Shown here piece by piece: positions 43,697-52,440 of a stretch of DNA of 64,000 bases. Source of the stretch: Streptococcus suis (GTDB taxonomy: Bacteria > Bacillota > Bacilli > Lactobacillales > Streptococcaceae); NCBI RefSeq assembly GCF_017601095.1, contig NZ_JAGFUX010000001.1, forward strand, positions 124,001 to 188,000. Reading direction: 5' to 3'. Position 1 is the first letter of the stretch; each line of letters opens with the position of its first letter. The position numbers were made by a program, and so were the translations under genes. Under the pieces are notes generated by a model. That model saw nothing but the letters and a program-made list of their open reading frames with translations, made no database searches and was not told the DNA's origin.

Positions 43697-44386
43697 ATGT
43701 TTTCAAAAGAACGTCTGAAAAATCGAAGAAATGAAAAAAAGTTATCACAATCCGAAATTGCTTCTAAAATTGGAGTTAATAGAACTGCGTTTCATAATTG
43801 GGAAAATGGAAAGAGCGTCCCTAACAAAAAAAACCTCATTGCCCTCGCTGCTATCCTTGATGTCCCTGTCACTTATTTTGAATCTGAATACTATATCGTC
43901 AATAACTATCTTCAGTTATCTCCTGATAATCAGATAAAGGCAGAAGACTTTGTAGAGGAGCTTCTTCTTTCCCAACAAACCTCTAAAGTAACTCCACTCT
44001 TCTCAGTCCAAGTGCTATCAGATATCCAACTCTCAGCTGGTCTCGGAGAAGGATTCTTTGACGAGTTTGAAACTGAAACAGTCTACTCAGATGAGGAACA
44101 ATACGGTTACGACTTTGCAGCTTGGATTGAGGGAGATTCTATGGAGCCTGTCTATAAGAGTGGTGAAGTCGCGCTTATTCGCTCGAACGGATTCGATTAT
44201 GATGGAGCTGTCTATGCATTATCATGGAATGACTCAGTTTATATCAAAAAACTCTACCGCGAAGAATATGGGTTCAGAATGGTTTCCCTGAATAAGGACT
44301 ATCCTGAAAAGTTCATCCCTTATGAAGATGAGCCGAAAATTGTTGGTCTAGTTGTAGGTCACTTTATGCCTGTCGAGGGAGTATAG
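43697..44386 (+). CDS. HdiR-type LexA-like repressor (HTH + S24 peptidase)
   Basis: 229 residues from ATG 43697. XRE helix-turn-helix (LSQSEIASKIGVNRTAFHNW, 16-35) and a C-terminal S24 self-cleavage domain: cleavage-type Ala114-Gly115 in LSAGLGEGF, Ser148 in EGDSMEP, Lys in SVYIKKL. RecA-stimulated autocleavage would relieve the operator at 43663. It heads a cassette with a Y-family polymerase, as described for streptococcal SOS-like operons. Confidence 0.88.
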   Translation: MFSKERLKNRRNEKKLSQSEIASKIGVNRTAFHNWENGKSVPNKKNLIALAAILDVPVTYFESEYYIVNNYLQLSPDNQIKAEDFVEELLLSQQTSKVTPLFSVQVLSDIQLSAGLGEGFFDEFETETVYSDEEQYGYDFAAWIEGDSMEPVYKSGEVALIRSNGFDYDGAVYALSWNDSVYIKKLYREEYGFRMVSLNKDYPEKFIPYEDEPKIVGLVVGHFMPVEGV

Positions 44387-44388
44387 TC

Positions 44389-44616
44389 ATGAAATTGAAA
44401 GATATTTTAGAACTTGGAACATACGGTTTCAATCCTGATTGTAAAGTTGAAATTTTCAATATGGACAACTTTGAAGAGCGGCTAGAAAATGAAGGATTCG
44501 ATGAAATTCTTATTCCTCAAAATGAGGATGCAAAAATCTATCCTTACGCTTTTTTAATAGAGGATTCTATTTTGATCGCAATGACTGAGGAGGATGACAA
44601 TTCCAATGAATGTTAA
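44389..44616 (+). CDS. small acidic protein of the HdiR-UmuC cassette
   Basis: 75 residues, acidic; begins MKLKDILELGTYGFNPDCK. It starts 2 nt after the repressor stop codon with GAGGGAG as ribosome site. The end overlaps the next small gene by 11 nt. Conserved place in streptococcal SOS-type cassettes is remembered, function unknown. Confidence 0.65.
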   Translation: MKLKDILELGTYGFNPDCKVEIFNMDNFEERLENEGFDEILIPQNEDAKIYPYAFLIEDSILIAMTEEDDNSNEC

Positions 44617-44734
44617 AGAAATGATTTACATAAAGGATGAACGCATTATCTTCACTCCTGATAAGTTCGAATACGACATCACTGATTACATCGGTGAACT
44701 TATCGAAGAGCTAGAGAAACTCAAACGGAGATAA
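44606..44734 (+). CDS. very small protein of the HdiR-UmuC cassette
   Basis: 42 residues beginning MNVKEMIYIKDERIIFTPDK, ending in a helical ELIEELEKLKRR. The ribosome site GAGGAGG lies inside the previous gene, 12 nt upstream. 4 nt separate its stop from umuC. Tight packing argues that it is real; function unknown. Confidence 0.6.
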   Translation: MNVKEMIYIKDERIIFTPDKFEYDITDYIGELIEELEKLKRR

Positions 44735-44738
44735 TCTT

Positions 44739-46154
44739 ATGGGCTATATTGACTACTCTATAGAACCTCAAAGTGACATAGCCTTCCTCGATATGAAGTC
44801 CTTCTACGCTTCGGTAGAATGTGTGGATAGAGGTTTGCATCCACTCTACACATCATTATGTGTCATGAGCCGAGCAGATAACTCAGCAGGATTAATACTA
44901 GCTTCTTCTCCCATGTTTAAGAAAGTATTTGGAAAAGCAAATGTAGGGCGTTCCTACGACTTGCCATTTGATATAAACACTCGTAAATTCAGCTATCAGA
45001 ATGCATGGAAGCAGGACATTGAGGTAACACCGAAGTATAAATCTTTCATCGAACACTGGGCAAAGCGTACACTCATCGTTCCTCCTCGAATGGACAGATA
45101 TATTGAGAAGAATCTAGAGATTCAACATATCTTTCAAGACTATGCTGCTCCAGATGACATTCTCCCCTATTCAATTGATGAAGGTTTTATCGACCTTACT
45201 AGCTCACTTTCTTACTTTATTTCTGATAAGTCAATGTCAAGGAAAGATAAGTTAGATAATGTTTCCGCTATGATTCAGAGAGATATTTACCGTAAAACAG
45301 GTATTATCTCAACTGTAGGCATGAGCAATTCCAACCCCCTGCTAGCTAAACTAGCTCTAGATAATGAAGCTAAGAAAACTGCTACAATGAGGGCTAACTG
45401 GTCATACCAAGATGTAGAAACCAAAGTATGGTCCATACCAAAATTATCAGACTTTTGGGGGATTGGCAATAAAACAGAGATTCATTTACAAAAACTTGGT
45501 ATTCATTCAATCAAAGAACTGGCCAATTTCAATCCCGATATTCTCAAAAAAGAATTCGGTAAAGTCGGAGTTCAGCTTTGGTTTCACGCAAATGGAGTTG
45601 ACGAGAGCAACGTCCATGACCCCTATAAACCAAAATCACGAGGATTGGGTAATTCTCAAGTACTTCCTAGAGATTACAGAACCCAAAGAGAAATTGAAAT
45701 CGTATTAGCTGAAATGGCTGACCAAGTTGCTAACCGTCTTCGCTCGGCACATAAAAAAGCTACTGTCGTTTCTATTCATATTGGCTATTCTAGAACTGAG
45801 ATGAAAAAATCAATTAATGCTCAGAAAAAAATTGACCCAGCAAATCTTCCAAAAACAATGGTTGGTCATGTACTTGAATTATTCCGAAAGAAATACACCT
45901 CTGGTGCAGTGAGGCAAATCGGTGTGTCTTATGGTGGCTTTGTAGATGAAAACTTTACTCTACTGTCACTTTTTGATGATGTAGAACAAATTGAAAAAGA
46001 AAATAGACTTCAGACAGCAATTGATGTTGTCAGAGAACAGTTTGGCTTTTTAGCTATTCAAAAAGGAACCGTCCTAACCGAAGGTTCCAGAAATATAGAA
46101 CGCAGTAAACTTATCGGTGGTCATTCCGCTGGTGGATTGGAGGGATTAAAATGA
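44739..46154 (+). CDS. umuC: Y-family DNA polymerase (UmuC-like)
   Basis: 471 residues. Palm-domain motif DMKSFYASVECV near residue 18 and the catalytic YSIDEGFIDLT are intact; helix-hairpin-helix (WGIGNKTEIHLQKLGIHSI) and little-finger domain follow. It performs error-prone translesion synthesis. It lies in the LexA-like repressor operon and overlaps the next gene by ATGA, so its expression should follow DNA damage. Confidence 0.92.
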   Translation: MGYIDYSIEPQSDIAFLDMKSFYASVECVDRGLHPLYTSLCVMSRADNSAGLILASSPMFKKVFGKANVGRSYDLPFDINTRKFSYQNAWKQDIEVTPKYKSFIEHWAKRTLIVPPRMDRYIEKNLEIQHIFQDYAAPDDILPYSIDEGFIDLTSSLSYFISDKSMSRKDKLDNVSAMIQRDIYRKTGIISTVGMSNSNPLLAKLALDNEAKKTATMRANWSYQDVETKVWSIPKLSDFWGIGNKTEIHLQKLGIHSIKELANFNPDILKKEFGKVGVQLWFHANGVDESNVHDPYKPKSRGLGNSQVLPRDYRTQREIEIVLAEMADQVANRLRSAHKKATVVSIHIGYSRTEMKKSINAQKKIDPANLPKTMVGHVLELFRKKYTSGAVRQIGVSYGGFVDENFTLLSLFDDVEQIEKENRLQTAIDVVREQFGFLAIQKGTVLTEGSRNIERSKLIGGHSAGGLEGLK

Positions 46155-46519
46155 TTGATCGTTCATACTTGCCATTTCAGTCAGCAAGAGAGTACCAGGA
46201 TACTAAGATGCAAAAATGGATGGGATTTTTCCTATCTGAGCATACATCTGCTCTTTCTGATGATGCAAACAAAGTAACGTATATGTCTGATTTATCACTA
46301 GAGAAGAAATTATTACTCCTCAGTCAAGTGTACACTGGGCAATTGCACACACGCATTCATGTCGTTGAAAAAAACAAGCGAGTTTCCTACACTGGGACAA
46401 TACCAAGTCTGAACAAAGATTTCATTTTGATAAAAACTACAACAGGTCACATCAATTTGAAATTGAACGACATAATTAGTATTGAACTTGTAGAGGAGGT
46501 GCTCTATGAATCAGCTTGA
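46151..46519 (+). CDS. YolD-like protein
   Basis: 122 residues. YolD-like family members are partners of UvrX/UmuC-type polymerases in Firmicutes, and this one is joined to umuC by ATGA. The N-terminal region (DRSYLPFQSAREYQDTKMQK) and a C-terminal beta-rich part (VSYTGTIPSLNKDFILI) fit the family. The exact role is unknown. Confidence 0.75.
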   Translation: MIDRSYLPFQSAREYQDTKMQKWMGFFLSEHTSALSDDANKVTYMSDLSLEKKLLLLSQVYTGQLHTRIHVVEKNKRVSYTGTIPSLNKDFILIKTTTGHINLKLNDIISIELVEEVLYESA

Positions 46520-46805
46520 GTTTCAGCGTAATCACCTTCAAATGGACTATTACAGCGAGAGCTACCAAGATTTTGAACGTGACTTCTACCGCTACTCCAA
46601 TATGAATATTCCATTGACCTTCCTGACTGATGATATCATCAAAACAATGGCGACTTCTCGTAAGAATTACTTTGTCCTAAATAAGGAAAAGGCAAGAGAT
46701 AACCGTGATCACTTCTTCATATTTGAGGTAAGTACCGTAGATGAGAATCCGCTAATCTACCATTATACATATAAGAAAACTACAACATATTTAGCAGAAA
46801 AATAG
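46506..46805 (+). CDS. DUF5960 family protein
   Basis: 99 residues, overlapping the YolD-like gene by 14 nt; ribosome site GAGGAGG. It resembles the DUF5960 proteins found behind streptococcal umuC genes. Last gene of the cassette. A decayed second copy of its C-terminal half follows at 46840-46980. Confidence 0.7.
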   Translation: MNQLEFQRNHLQMDYYSESYQDFERDFYRYSNMNIPLTFLTDDIIKTMATSRKNYFVLNKEKARDNRDHFFIFEVSTVDENPLIYHYTYKKTTTYLAEK

Positions 46806-46839
46806 GAGCAGTTCGATTTACTGTTCTTATTTATATGCT

Positions 46840-46980
46840 TTCATAAATTTCTTCAAGCTCAATGAGGATAATGCCGAAGACAACCGAGATCACTACATTC
46901 AATTCAATATTGAGCCTATCGAGAACAATAAGCTCATCAGAAAATATGTTTACCTATTATTTACCAAAGAAAAGTCAAAA
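46840..46980 (+). pseudogene. relic of a second DUF5960 gene
   Basis: The frame reads NFFKLNEDNAEDNRDHYIQF and then NIEPIENNKLIRKYVY, parallel to NYFVLNKEKARDNRDHFFIF and NPLIYHYTY in the intact gene. No start. Its 3' part overlaps the end of the convergent ATP-grasp gene. Confidence 0.65.
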
Positions 46981-47708
46981 ACTGGATTTTTGCTAAAATA
47001 CGGTTCAACCATTTCTTCCCATCTAGCTCTAGAAAATTTAATGGATTTTAAAGGTGATAAACCATAATTTCCGAGAGCATAACCATCGTTTACTTCAACA
47101 ACTAATGTACGACCATCCTTAGTAACACCAATATCTAAACCATAAGCCCTAGGTGCACTACCCCAAGCAGCAACCGCTTTGTCAATAACACTGGCATCGT
47201 ACTGGGCATGATAGTCACCTGTATATGGACGAACATCCAGTACCTCTCCATTAAGTATAAAACAGCGCCACTCTGCAACAAATTCTACAATATCACTAAT
47301 CCAAATAGGATAGTCAAATGGTAATCCAATACCAACCAAATCTCGGGTCCCATTAACTACTCTTCCTGTAAAAACCTTTGAACCAGCTTTGGGCTTAATA
47401 AATTTGCCCCAATTATCAGGAATATTGACAATCTCTCCCATAAGTCCCTCTCGGATAGTGCGACCATAAAATTCAGAAAGCTCCTCTGGGTAGTCAATAA
47501 CTGGTATATCTATTCCCATCCAAGACAACAATAATCTCGTCTCAGCAATATAGTCAATAATGAGATCTTCACGGGTTAAAGTTTCTAATTCACTAAAATC
47601 ACTATATAACACTACTTCTTCTCCTAATAAATGAGCGCCTACTTGAGCATTATACTTATTAATAGATACTTCACTTAATCTACTGCTATCTTTTATATAA
47701 ACAACCAT
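46950..47708 (-). CDS. R2K-clade ATP-grasp protein
   Basis: 252 residues. The N-terminal part contains no catalytic motif; the ATP-grasp half has KFIKPKAGSKVFTGRV, EWRCFILNGEVLDVRPYTGD and the metal-binding VVEVNDGYALG. This fits the R2K (DUF4343-like) clade, associated with phage and mobile elements and proposed to modify peptides or proteins. The upstream partner is a small RHH protein with an operator in its promoter. Substrate unknown. Convergent with the umuC cassette. Confidence 0.72.
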   Translation of the reverse strand: MVVYIKDSSRLSEVSINKYNAQVGAHLLGEEVVLYSDFSELETLTREDLIIDYIAETRLLLSWMGIDIPVIDYPEELSEFYGRTIREGLMGEIVNIPDNWGKFIKPKAGSKVFTGRVVNGTRDLVGIGLPFDYPIWISDIVEFVAEWRCFILNGEVLDVRPYTGDYHAQYDASVIDKAVAAWGSAPRAYGLDIGVTKDGRTLVVEVNDGYALGNYGLSPLKSIKFSRARWEEMVEPYFSKNPVFDFSLVNNR

Positions 47709-47742
47709 TTCTACACCTTTTTATCACTAGTGCAACACCAAT

Positions 47743-47778
47743 ATTCAAAAAAATAAAATATATTTTATTTTTTTGAAT
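47743..47778. terminator. perfect 18-bp palindrome between the RHH and ATP-grasp genes
   Basis: ATTCAAAAAAATAAAATA and its exact complement. A very AT-rich hairpin overlapping the RHH stop; could weakly attenuate read-through. Confidence 0.5.
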
Positions 47779-47953
47779 AGATTGCTCCCATAATATCATC
47801 AAAATAATCAACTGTATTCAGTAATAGTTCAATAATCTGCGATTTTGTCAATCTCATACCTCGCCTATCACGAGCATCTTCAATGAGCAATTCCAATTTC
47901 TCAAGATTCTTATCATCTAAACTAATCATAATACGATTTTTATCTGTAGCCAC
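47765..47953 (-). CDS. ribbon-helix-helix (CopG-like) regulator
   Basis: 62 residues if translation starts at GTG 47953 (GAGAGGTG 7 nt upstream); a GTG at 47962 would add three. The N-terminal strand NRIMISLDD followed by two helices (LEKLELLIEDARDRRG, TKSQIIELLLNTVDYF) is the RHH fold. Its promoter contains a perfect operator, so it is probably an autoregulator also controlling the ATP-grasp gene 56 nt downstream. Confidence 0.72.
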   Translation of the reverse strand: MATDKNRIMISLDDKNLEKLELLIEDARDRRGMRLTKSQIIELLLNTVDYFDDIMGAIYSKK

Positions 47954-47971
47954 ATCTATCACCTCTCATTC

Positions 47972-48001
47972 ATATTAACACAAGTGTTACACCTCTGTCA
48001 A
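47972..48001 (-). promoter_or_regulatory. promoter with RHH operator
   Basis: On the - strand TTGACA, 18-bp spacer, TAATAT. The spacer holds the perfect palindrome TAACAC-TT-GTGTTA (47976-47989). Confidence 0.75.
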
Positions 48002-48164
48002 CTATACGTTCTGAAAAACTTTAATTTATAAATTGAGTGAGTTACTATCTGATTGCCACGTCAAGCAGAAACGGCTTAAAGCTTGAGCTACTACTGTAAA
48101 ATTAAAAAGACAACTTTCACACCATTCCTCAAGTAATTTGTCACAATAAAGACAAAGCTACTCT

Positions 48165-48202
48165 ACAAACTAAAAAGGAGTCTTATGCTCCTTTTAGTTT
48201 GT
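48165..48202 (-). terminator. terminator of the gene at 48210
   Basis: ACAAACTAAAAGGAG / CTCCTTTTTAGTTTGT, about 15 bp with a 7-nt loop. Confidence 0.8.
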
Positions 48203-48209
48203 ACCACTT

Positions 48210-48563
48210 TCAATACCAAGCTCTCATGCCATTCTCTGGTGGATTACCTTTTTCTAAACCGTCTATAATACCAGAGATAGCCTGATCTGCATAAAATCTT
48301 CTGGTGTACCCCTCAGAAACATATTCTTCAAAATCATTACCGCCTTCCTCAGCAATCATATCATTGAGAGATTTTATCAGGCTATTTCTTTCCTCGGCAG
48401 TAACATACCGTTCAAAGTCCCTATCAGCTAACTTAACTAGATAGATACTCTCATTTTTTAAATTTAATTCAATGACACCTGGCTCTGATATAAAATCACC
48501 TTCAGGATAATAATGATAAGTATAGGTGCCATTTTCTGATGTAACAAGTTCAAATTTTACCAT
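48210..48563 (-). CDS. hypothetical protein of the island
   Basis: 117 residues from ATG 48563 (GGGAGAG upstream); a GTG four codons earlier is less likely. Starts MVKFELVTSENGTYTYHYYP; mixed beta/alpha, acidic. No family recognised. Followed by a strong terminator, so it is expressed as its own unit. Confidence 0.55.
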   Translation of the reverse strand: MVKFELVTSENGTYTYHYYPEGDFISEPGVIELNLKNESIYLVKLADRDFERYVTAEERNSLIKSLNDMIAEEGGNDFEEYVSEGYTRRFYADQAISGIIDGLEKGNPPENGMRAWY

Positions 48564-48711
48564 ATTCTCTCCCACTAACTTGCTATTGCTCGGTCTTCAA
48601 TATCAAACCTACCTTTTTGAAGCAGGTCATTTCCCTAAATTAAGTGCCTCATCTTTTGGTATCTGTACTACTTTAGAAAAGTTACCATTGATACTAGGTC
48701 TCCTCTTTAAA

Positions 48712-48906
48712 TCAAATATATTTCAAAATATTACTCCGACTCATCATATTCTCTATGATTGCAAAATTTTTTGCTATAAATCTAGACAGATTTATAGCAG
48801 ATAAACTGACATTTTCATGAATATTTAATGCACCTCCTTGTATGATAATAAATGTGTTATCAAACATAAAGATTCTATAAAGCAATACCTCTTGTACACG
48901 ATTCAT
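48712..48906 (-). CDS. possible small protein or transcript
   Basis: 64 codons starting MNRVQEVLLYRIFMF. There is no ribosome site. An extended -10, TGTTATAAT (48934-48942, - strand), points at it, so something is probably transcribed; coding is uncertain. The rest of the gap 48564-49022 shows no gene. Confidence 0.25.
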   Translation of the reverse strand: MNRVQEVLLYRIFMFDNTFIIIQGGALNIHENVSLSAINLSRFIAKNFAIIENMMSRSNILKYI

Positions 48907-49022
48907 TCGAAAAAATGTATATAGTTACAATATATTATAACATGAAACCCCTTACAAAAATATGAAAATGGCAGGAATACAATAGTTGTACTCCCACCAA
49001 TAATTTTTATCTTCGTTCCTTA

Positions 49023-49376
49023 CTATTTATTGTCGTTTTTACGAAAGTCAGATAGTTCCTCAAAATCCTTTAATTCAAAAACAAATGCCTTATCTTCAGG
49101 AATGTGAATCCCCTCTACCCTATAACACTTATCAGATTTCCATTCACTCATGATTGTTAAGAGTGTTTCTTTTAAATTTTTATGACCTACCTGAACAATA
49201 CCTTTTTGCTCCCCAACAGGTTTTGAAAAAGAAAATGCTCCCCTAGTTTTTGCCCGACAAACTTGTATACCCATTACCTTTGTATCCTTATTAAAAGCAA
49301 CAAGTACATGTGCAGGGTATTCTAAAGCTTGGACAATTCCTTTACTAAATGTAACAAAGTTCTCGTTCACCGTCAT
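49023..49376 (-). CDS. conserved hypothetical protein of mobile elements
   Basis: 117 residues. VTFSKGIVQALEYPAHVLVAFNKDTKVMGIQV followed by a W/Y-containing C-terminus ending FELKDFEEL is a pattern I recall from phage and ICE proteins of Firmicutes, function unknown. Ribosome site weak. No motif with a known activity. Confidence 0.5.
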   Translation of the reverse strand: MTVNENFVTFSKGIVQALEYPAHVLVAFNKDTKVMGIQVCRAKTRGAFSFSKPVGEQKGIVQVGHKNLKETLLTIMSEWKSDKCYRVEGIHIPEDKAFVFELKDFEELSDFRKNDNK

Positions 49377-49406
49377 GCTATAATCTGATGAGTAACGTAT
49401 TACGAA

Positions 49407-49931
49407 TTATTTCTTCAAATCTGTAATCAACATTCCAAATACGAAGCTATCTGTCCATTCACCCTTATTCCAATAATCCTTTATGAAATGTGCTTCCTGT
49501 CTCATCCCAAGGTTTTGACATAATTTTTTAGAGGCTATGTTTCTAGCATCTAAATTTGCTTGAATTCTATGAATATTATATTCAGCAAATAATTTTTTTA
49601 TTACGGCTTCAACCGATTCATTTGCATAACCTTTCCCAGAAAATTTTGGGTTAAATACAAATCCAATCTCTACAGTTTGTTTCATGCCTGTATACCAAAC
49701 GGATATATCACCAATAACCTTTTTATCCAATACTACAGCAAGATTTAAGCTCGAGTTCTCCTCTAATTTGTTATTTTTAGTTTTCTTTTCGAACTCTTCT
49801 TTATCTTTAGTATTCCATTCATCTTCTAAAAGGTATCTACATACATCTGCATCAGTATAAATCTCAAAAGTATCTTCGATATCATCTGATCTAAACGGTC
49901 GTATATTTAATCGCTTTGTGTTCAATATCAT
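49407..49931 (-). CDS. GNAT family N-acetyltransferase (RimJ/RimL type)
   Basis: 174 residues. N-terminal LNTKRLNIRPFRSDD, acetyl-CoA-binding segment GFVFNPKFSGKGYANES and C-terminal HRIQANLDARNIASKKLCQN are classic for RimL-like enzymes. Ribosome site AGGAGAAG. It probably acetylates an amino group on a protein or small molecule; the substrate is unknown. Likely island cargo. Confidence 0.88.
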   Translation of the reverse strand: MILNTKRLNIRPFRSDDIEDTFEIYTDADVCRYLLEDEWNTKDKEEFEKKTKNNKLEENSSLNLAVVLDKKVIGDISVWYTGMKQTVEIGFVFNPKFSGKGYANESVEAVIKKLFAEYNIHRIQANLDARNIASKKLCQNLGMRQEAHFIKDYWNKGEWTDSFVFGMLITDLKK

Positions 49932-50466
49932 TTATCTTCTCCTGCTGTTTTCCCATTAATTTTCTACATCTTAATTATACTAAAATTCTGCGCTATTATA
50001 TCATACCCTCAAAGTCTTTTACCAATCACAAAAAGCCATATCAAATCTTTCAAAAGTACTTTGTTTTCCGCAATTAGTGCAGTTTGTTTTTGTTAAAAAA
50101 ATTGTTGTCATTCTACTTTTCCTCTTCATCATTAATAAGTAAGCAACTTGCTCTCACTTATTATATTCGCAATGCAAAATAAATTTTGGAATTTTTTTCA
50201 AAAAAAGTTAAATTGTATTGTATCAATTTCAGAACTCACACTTCAATCGACCATTAAGGCGATATTAGAGGTGGGTACGTTTCTATTCCCAAAAACTCCT
50301 TGTCAATGGAAACAAACACGTACCCACAGGGTAAATGGAAATAGATTTTGATAATTCCTGCTATCACTTCTACTCACTCCAAAAAATTTCTCACTCTAAT
50401 ACTTCCCCCATACGACAAAAAGCCTTGCAATCAAGGCTTTTCATTATCCCTTTCGTTCAAAGGTTT
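49932..50466. other. intergenic region with long inverted repeat and terminator
   Basis: No gene seen. GTGGGTACGT and ACGTACCCAC (10-bp arms, 50272-50333) could be a recombination-site or operator remnant. AAAAGCCTTG-CAAT-CAAGGCTTTT type terminator at 50417-50441. Confidence 0.5.
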
Positions 50467-50664
50467 CTAGGCTTTTACGAGCAGAGCAACACACTCAACT
50501 TGTTCATCATTGTCCAAACCTATATTTAAATCTTCATCGATGATAGGAAGTTTAAATGTAATTGATTTTAGCCATTGTCCATTCGGTTGCTTTTCTTCGT
50601 AAATTTGAATTTCAGAAATCAAAGCTGTAATTAACTGTCTACGCTCTAATTTATCAATATACGC
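50467..50664 (-). pseudogene. C-terminal relic of a large serine recombinase
   Basis: The frame reads KLERRQLITALISEIQIYEE, then PNGQWLKSITFKLPII, ending ECVALLVKA. This is the characteristic C-terminal end of transposon-type large serine recombinases (TndX/TnpX-like). An in-frame stop lies immediately upstream and there is no start codon. Confidence 0.65.
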
Positions 50665-50669
50665 TTATA

Positions 50670-51110
50670 TTAAAACAAATTTTCCAGTCTTAAAAATGAC
50701 TGTTTCCAAACCTTTTCAAACCATAAACGTGCCTGTTCCCATTTTTCTCCCTCTCCCCAACCACTATGAATCAAATGAATTTCCGTCTTATTTTCTTTTT
50801 CTGCAAAGAATGTAATACATACATGAGTCAGTGGTTTTGCAACATTCATTACATCCGCATATTGTACCGGACCTTTCCAATTGAAGCATAATAGTTTATT
50901 CAATTCAAATGCTGTTACTTTGCACCCTAAAGTACTATTATTTTCATTATCATTTTTATCCCAAAAAAGTTCATATTTCCCACCAACCCAAGGTTCTATT
51001 TCTGATTTTTCTGTTAGCCAAGTTATAATCTCTTCATTCTTAGTGAATAAACAAAATGCTCTTTCTGATGAACAGTTTAAGAGTGCCTTGCAATGGATTA
51101 TTTTATTCAT
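50670..51110 (-). CDS. SRPBCC (AHSA1-like) domain protein
   Basis: 146 residues of the START/Bet v1 fold, AHSA1 type: CKALLNCSSERAFCLFT at the start, WVGGKYELFWD, then a C-terminal helix WFEKVWKQSFLRLENLF. Good ribosome site (AGGAG). Such proteins bind hydrophobic ligands or act as co-chaperone-like activators. Probably a cargo gene; it follows directly upstream of the serine-recombinase relic in map order. Confidence 0.8.
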   Translation of the reverse strand: MNKIIHCKALLNCSSERAFCLFTKNEEIITWLTEKSEIEPWVGGKYELFWDKNDNENNSTLGCKVTAFELNKLLCFNWKGPVQYADVMNVAKPLTHVCITFFAEKENKTEIHLIHSGWGEGEKWEQARLWFEKVWKQSFLRLENLF

Positions 51111-51366
51111 AATTTCTCCTTTCGCTTATATTCATTTTAATCTTTCCACCCACAATTATCCCACGCAATAAAAGTATATATCTCAAATGATTGCCCTCCT
51201 TAAATTTTACATTGCTTTCGTCTTAATTCTAATTTTTCTCTCTGAATAATCAACAACATTATACCATTTTTAAGCCATTTTTTCTATTGTCAAATTTCCT
51301 ATTTTCTCCCACATGCAGCACGGATAAAAAGGAACCTAAATGATATATACAAAATTTCTGTTTTCA
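51111..51366. other. gene-free AT-rich stretch
   Basis: No coding region, hairpin or repeat of note seen between the SRPBCC gene start and the TnpW-like relic. Confidence 0.5.
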
Positions 51367-51520
51367 CTATTTCCGTTCCGCTTTCACTACCTTAAACAAT
51401 TTATCTTGAAATGTATCTTTGCTCTTTTTGTCAAAATATATCTCTGTTATAAAGGTTTTTCCGTTTATCTTTTTTGTTATAACACCATCAGGCTTTTGAT
51501 GTTGTTCTTTCTGTAAAATG
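51367..51520 (-). pseudogene. TnpW-like relic
   Basis: A frame without start reads KPDGVITKKINGKTFITEIY then FDKKSKDTFQDKLFKVVKAE. It resembles the small TnpW protein of Tn4451-type elements that carry large serine recombinases, consistent with the relic at 50467. It overlaps the end of the RlmD-type tail in another frame. Confidence 0.45.
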
Positions 51521-51830
51521 CCTTAACGCATCCATGATAGCTTCTTCTTTCTCAGGTGTACATTGTGGAATAACTTGTTTTTCTTTTTTTGACTTATTAT
51601 AATTTTCTCTCAACTCTATTCCACATTTCTTTTTAATCTGGGCAATATAGAGTGCTGAAACTTTCAAACCAAATTTTTCTAATATATATTCCTTAATCTG
51701 AGCATAAGTAGCTTTGCTCTCCGCACTTGTCAAATCAAGTTCATCTAGCTCTACTTCAACACTTATATGCTTATCGACATTAAGTTTGGACAATAATGCT
51801 ACCGTCTCGACGTGGATTGAGGTTATAGAA
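51488..51830 (-). pseudogene. 5'-truncated RlmD/RumA-type C-terminal tail, copy 1
   Basis: The frame reads HVETVALLSKLNVDKHISVE followed by LDLTSAESKATYAQIKEYIL and TPEKEEAIMDALRHF. The HVETVALLSK end is the RlmD (RumA) methyltransferase C-terminus; the extra domain is common on rumA-type genes carried by or targeted by ICEs. The usual last residues are replaced at the junction with the TnpW relic. No methyltransferase domain remains; the ATG at 51793 is internal. Confidence 0.6.
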
Positions 51831-52110
51831 AAAGAAACATACAGCTTTATACCAAAGTGGAGTATTGCTCCAAGTACATATAAATTACATAAAATTCAAT
51901 TGCGGATATTAATTTAATTATCGATAGCAAAAGAATAATTTGTTAGAGAGGATTTGACAATATTGAAACTTTGGTTATTGAATAAATTTCAGATAACAAT
52001 TAGATAGAATATAAAAATAACACTGTTCTTATTTAAATAGAATCATATTTTTTATGTTGTCATTTCTATAATATCTCTTTAGATTACAAATGCCTATACC
52101 AAAAATTTAA

Positions 52111-52440
52111 TTATATCATACCGAAATATCTCAGTGCATCTTTGATTGTTTCTTCTTTTTCTTTTGGACAATTTGTGACATGTTGGTCGCCATCTGCTTT
52201 TCTAGATATATTATAATTTTCTCGTTCAATTAAATCATACTTGCGTTTTACTTGTGCAATGTACAGACTTGAAACTTTAAAACCAAACATTTTCAAAACA
52301 TATTCTTTTATCTCTGGATATGTTGCGTTTTTTTTATTAATGGACCTAAAATCTTCCTCATCAATTTCAATGTTTATATGATGCTCAACATCAAGTTTGG
52401 ACAATAGTGCAACAGTCTCAAGATTATTAATTATCTGATG
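52111..52440 (-). pseudogene. 5'-truncated RlmD/RumA-type C-terminal tail, copy 2
   Basis: The frame reads LETVALLSKLDVEHHINIEI, then ATYPEIKEYVLKMFGFKVS and KEKEETIKDALRYFGMI, with an intact normal end. It is a diverged paralogue of copy 1. Its upstream border coincides with the tyrosine-recombinase relic, so two different elements were joined here. Confidence 0.6.

Noticed and set aside
48526..48804. 92-residue + strand ORF
   Set aside because: No ribosome site, overlaps a better gene on the other strand in a shadow frame.
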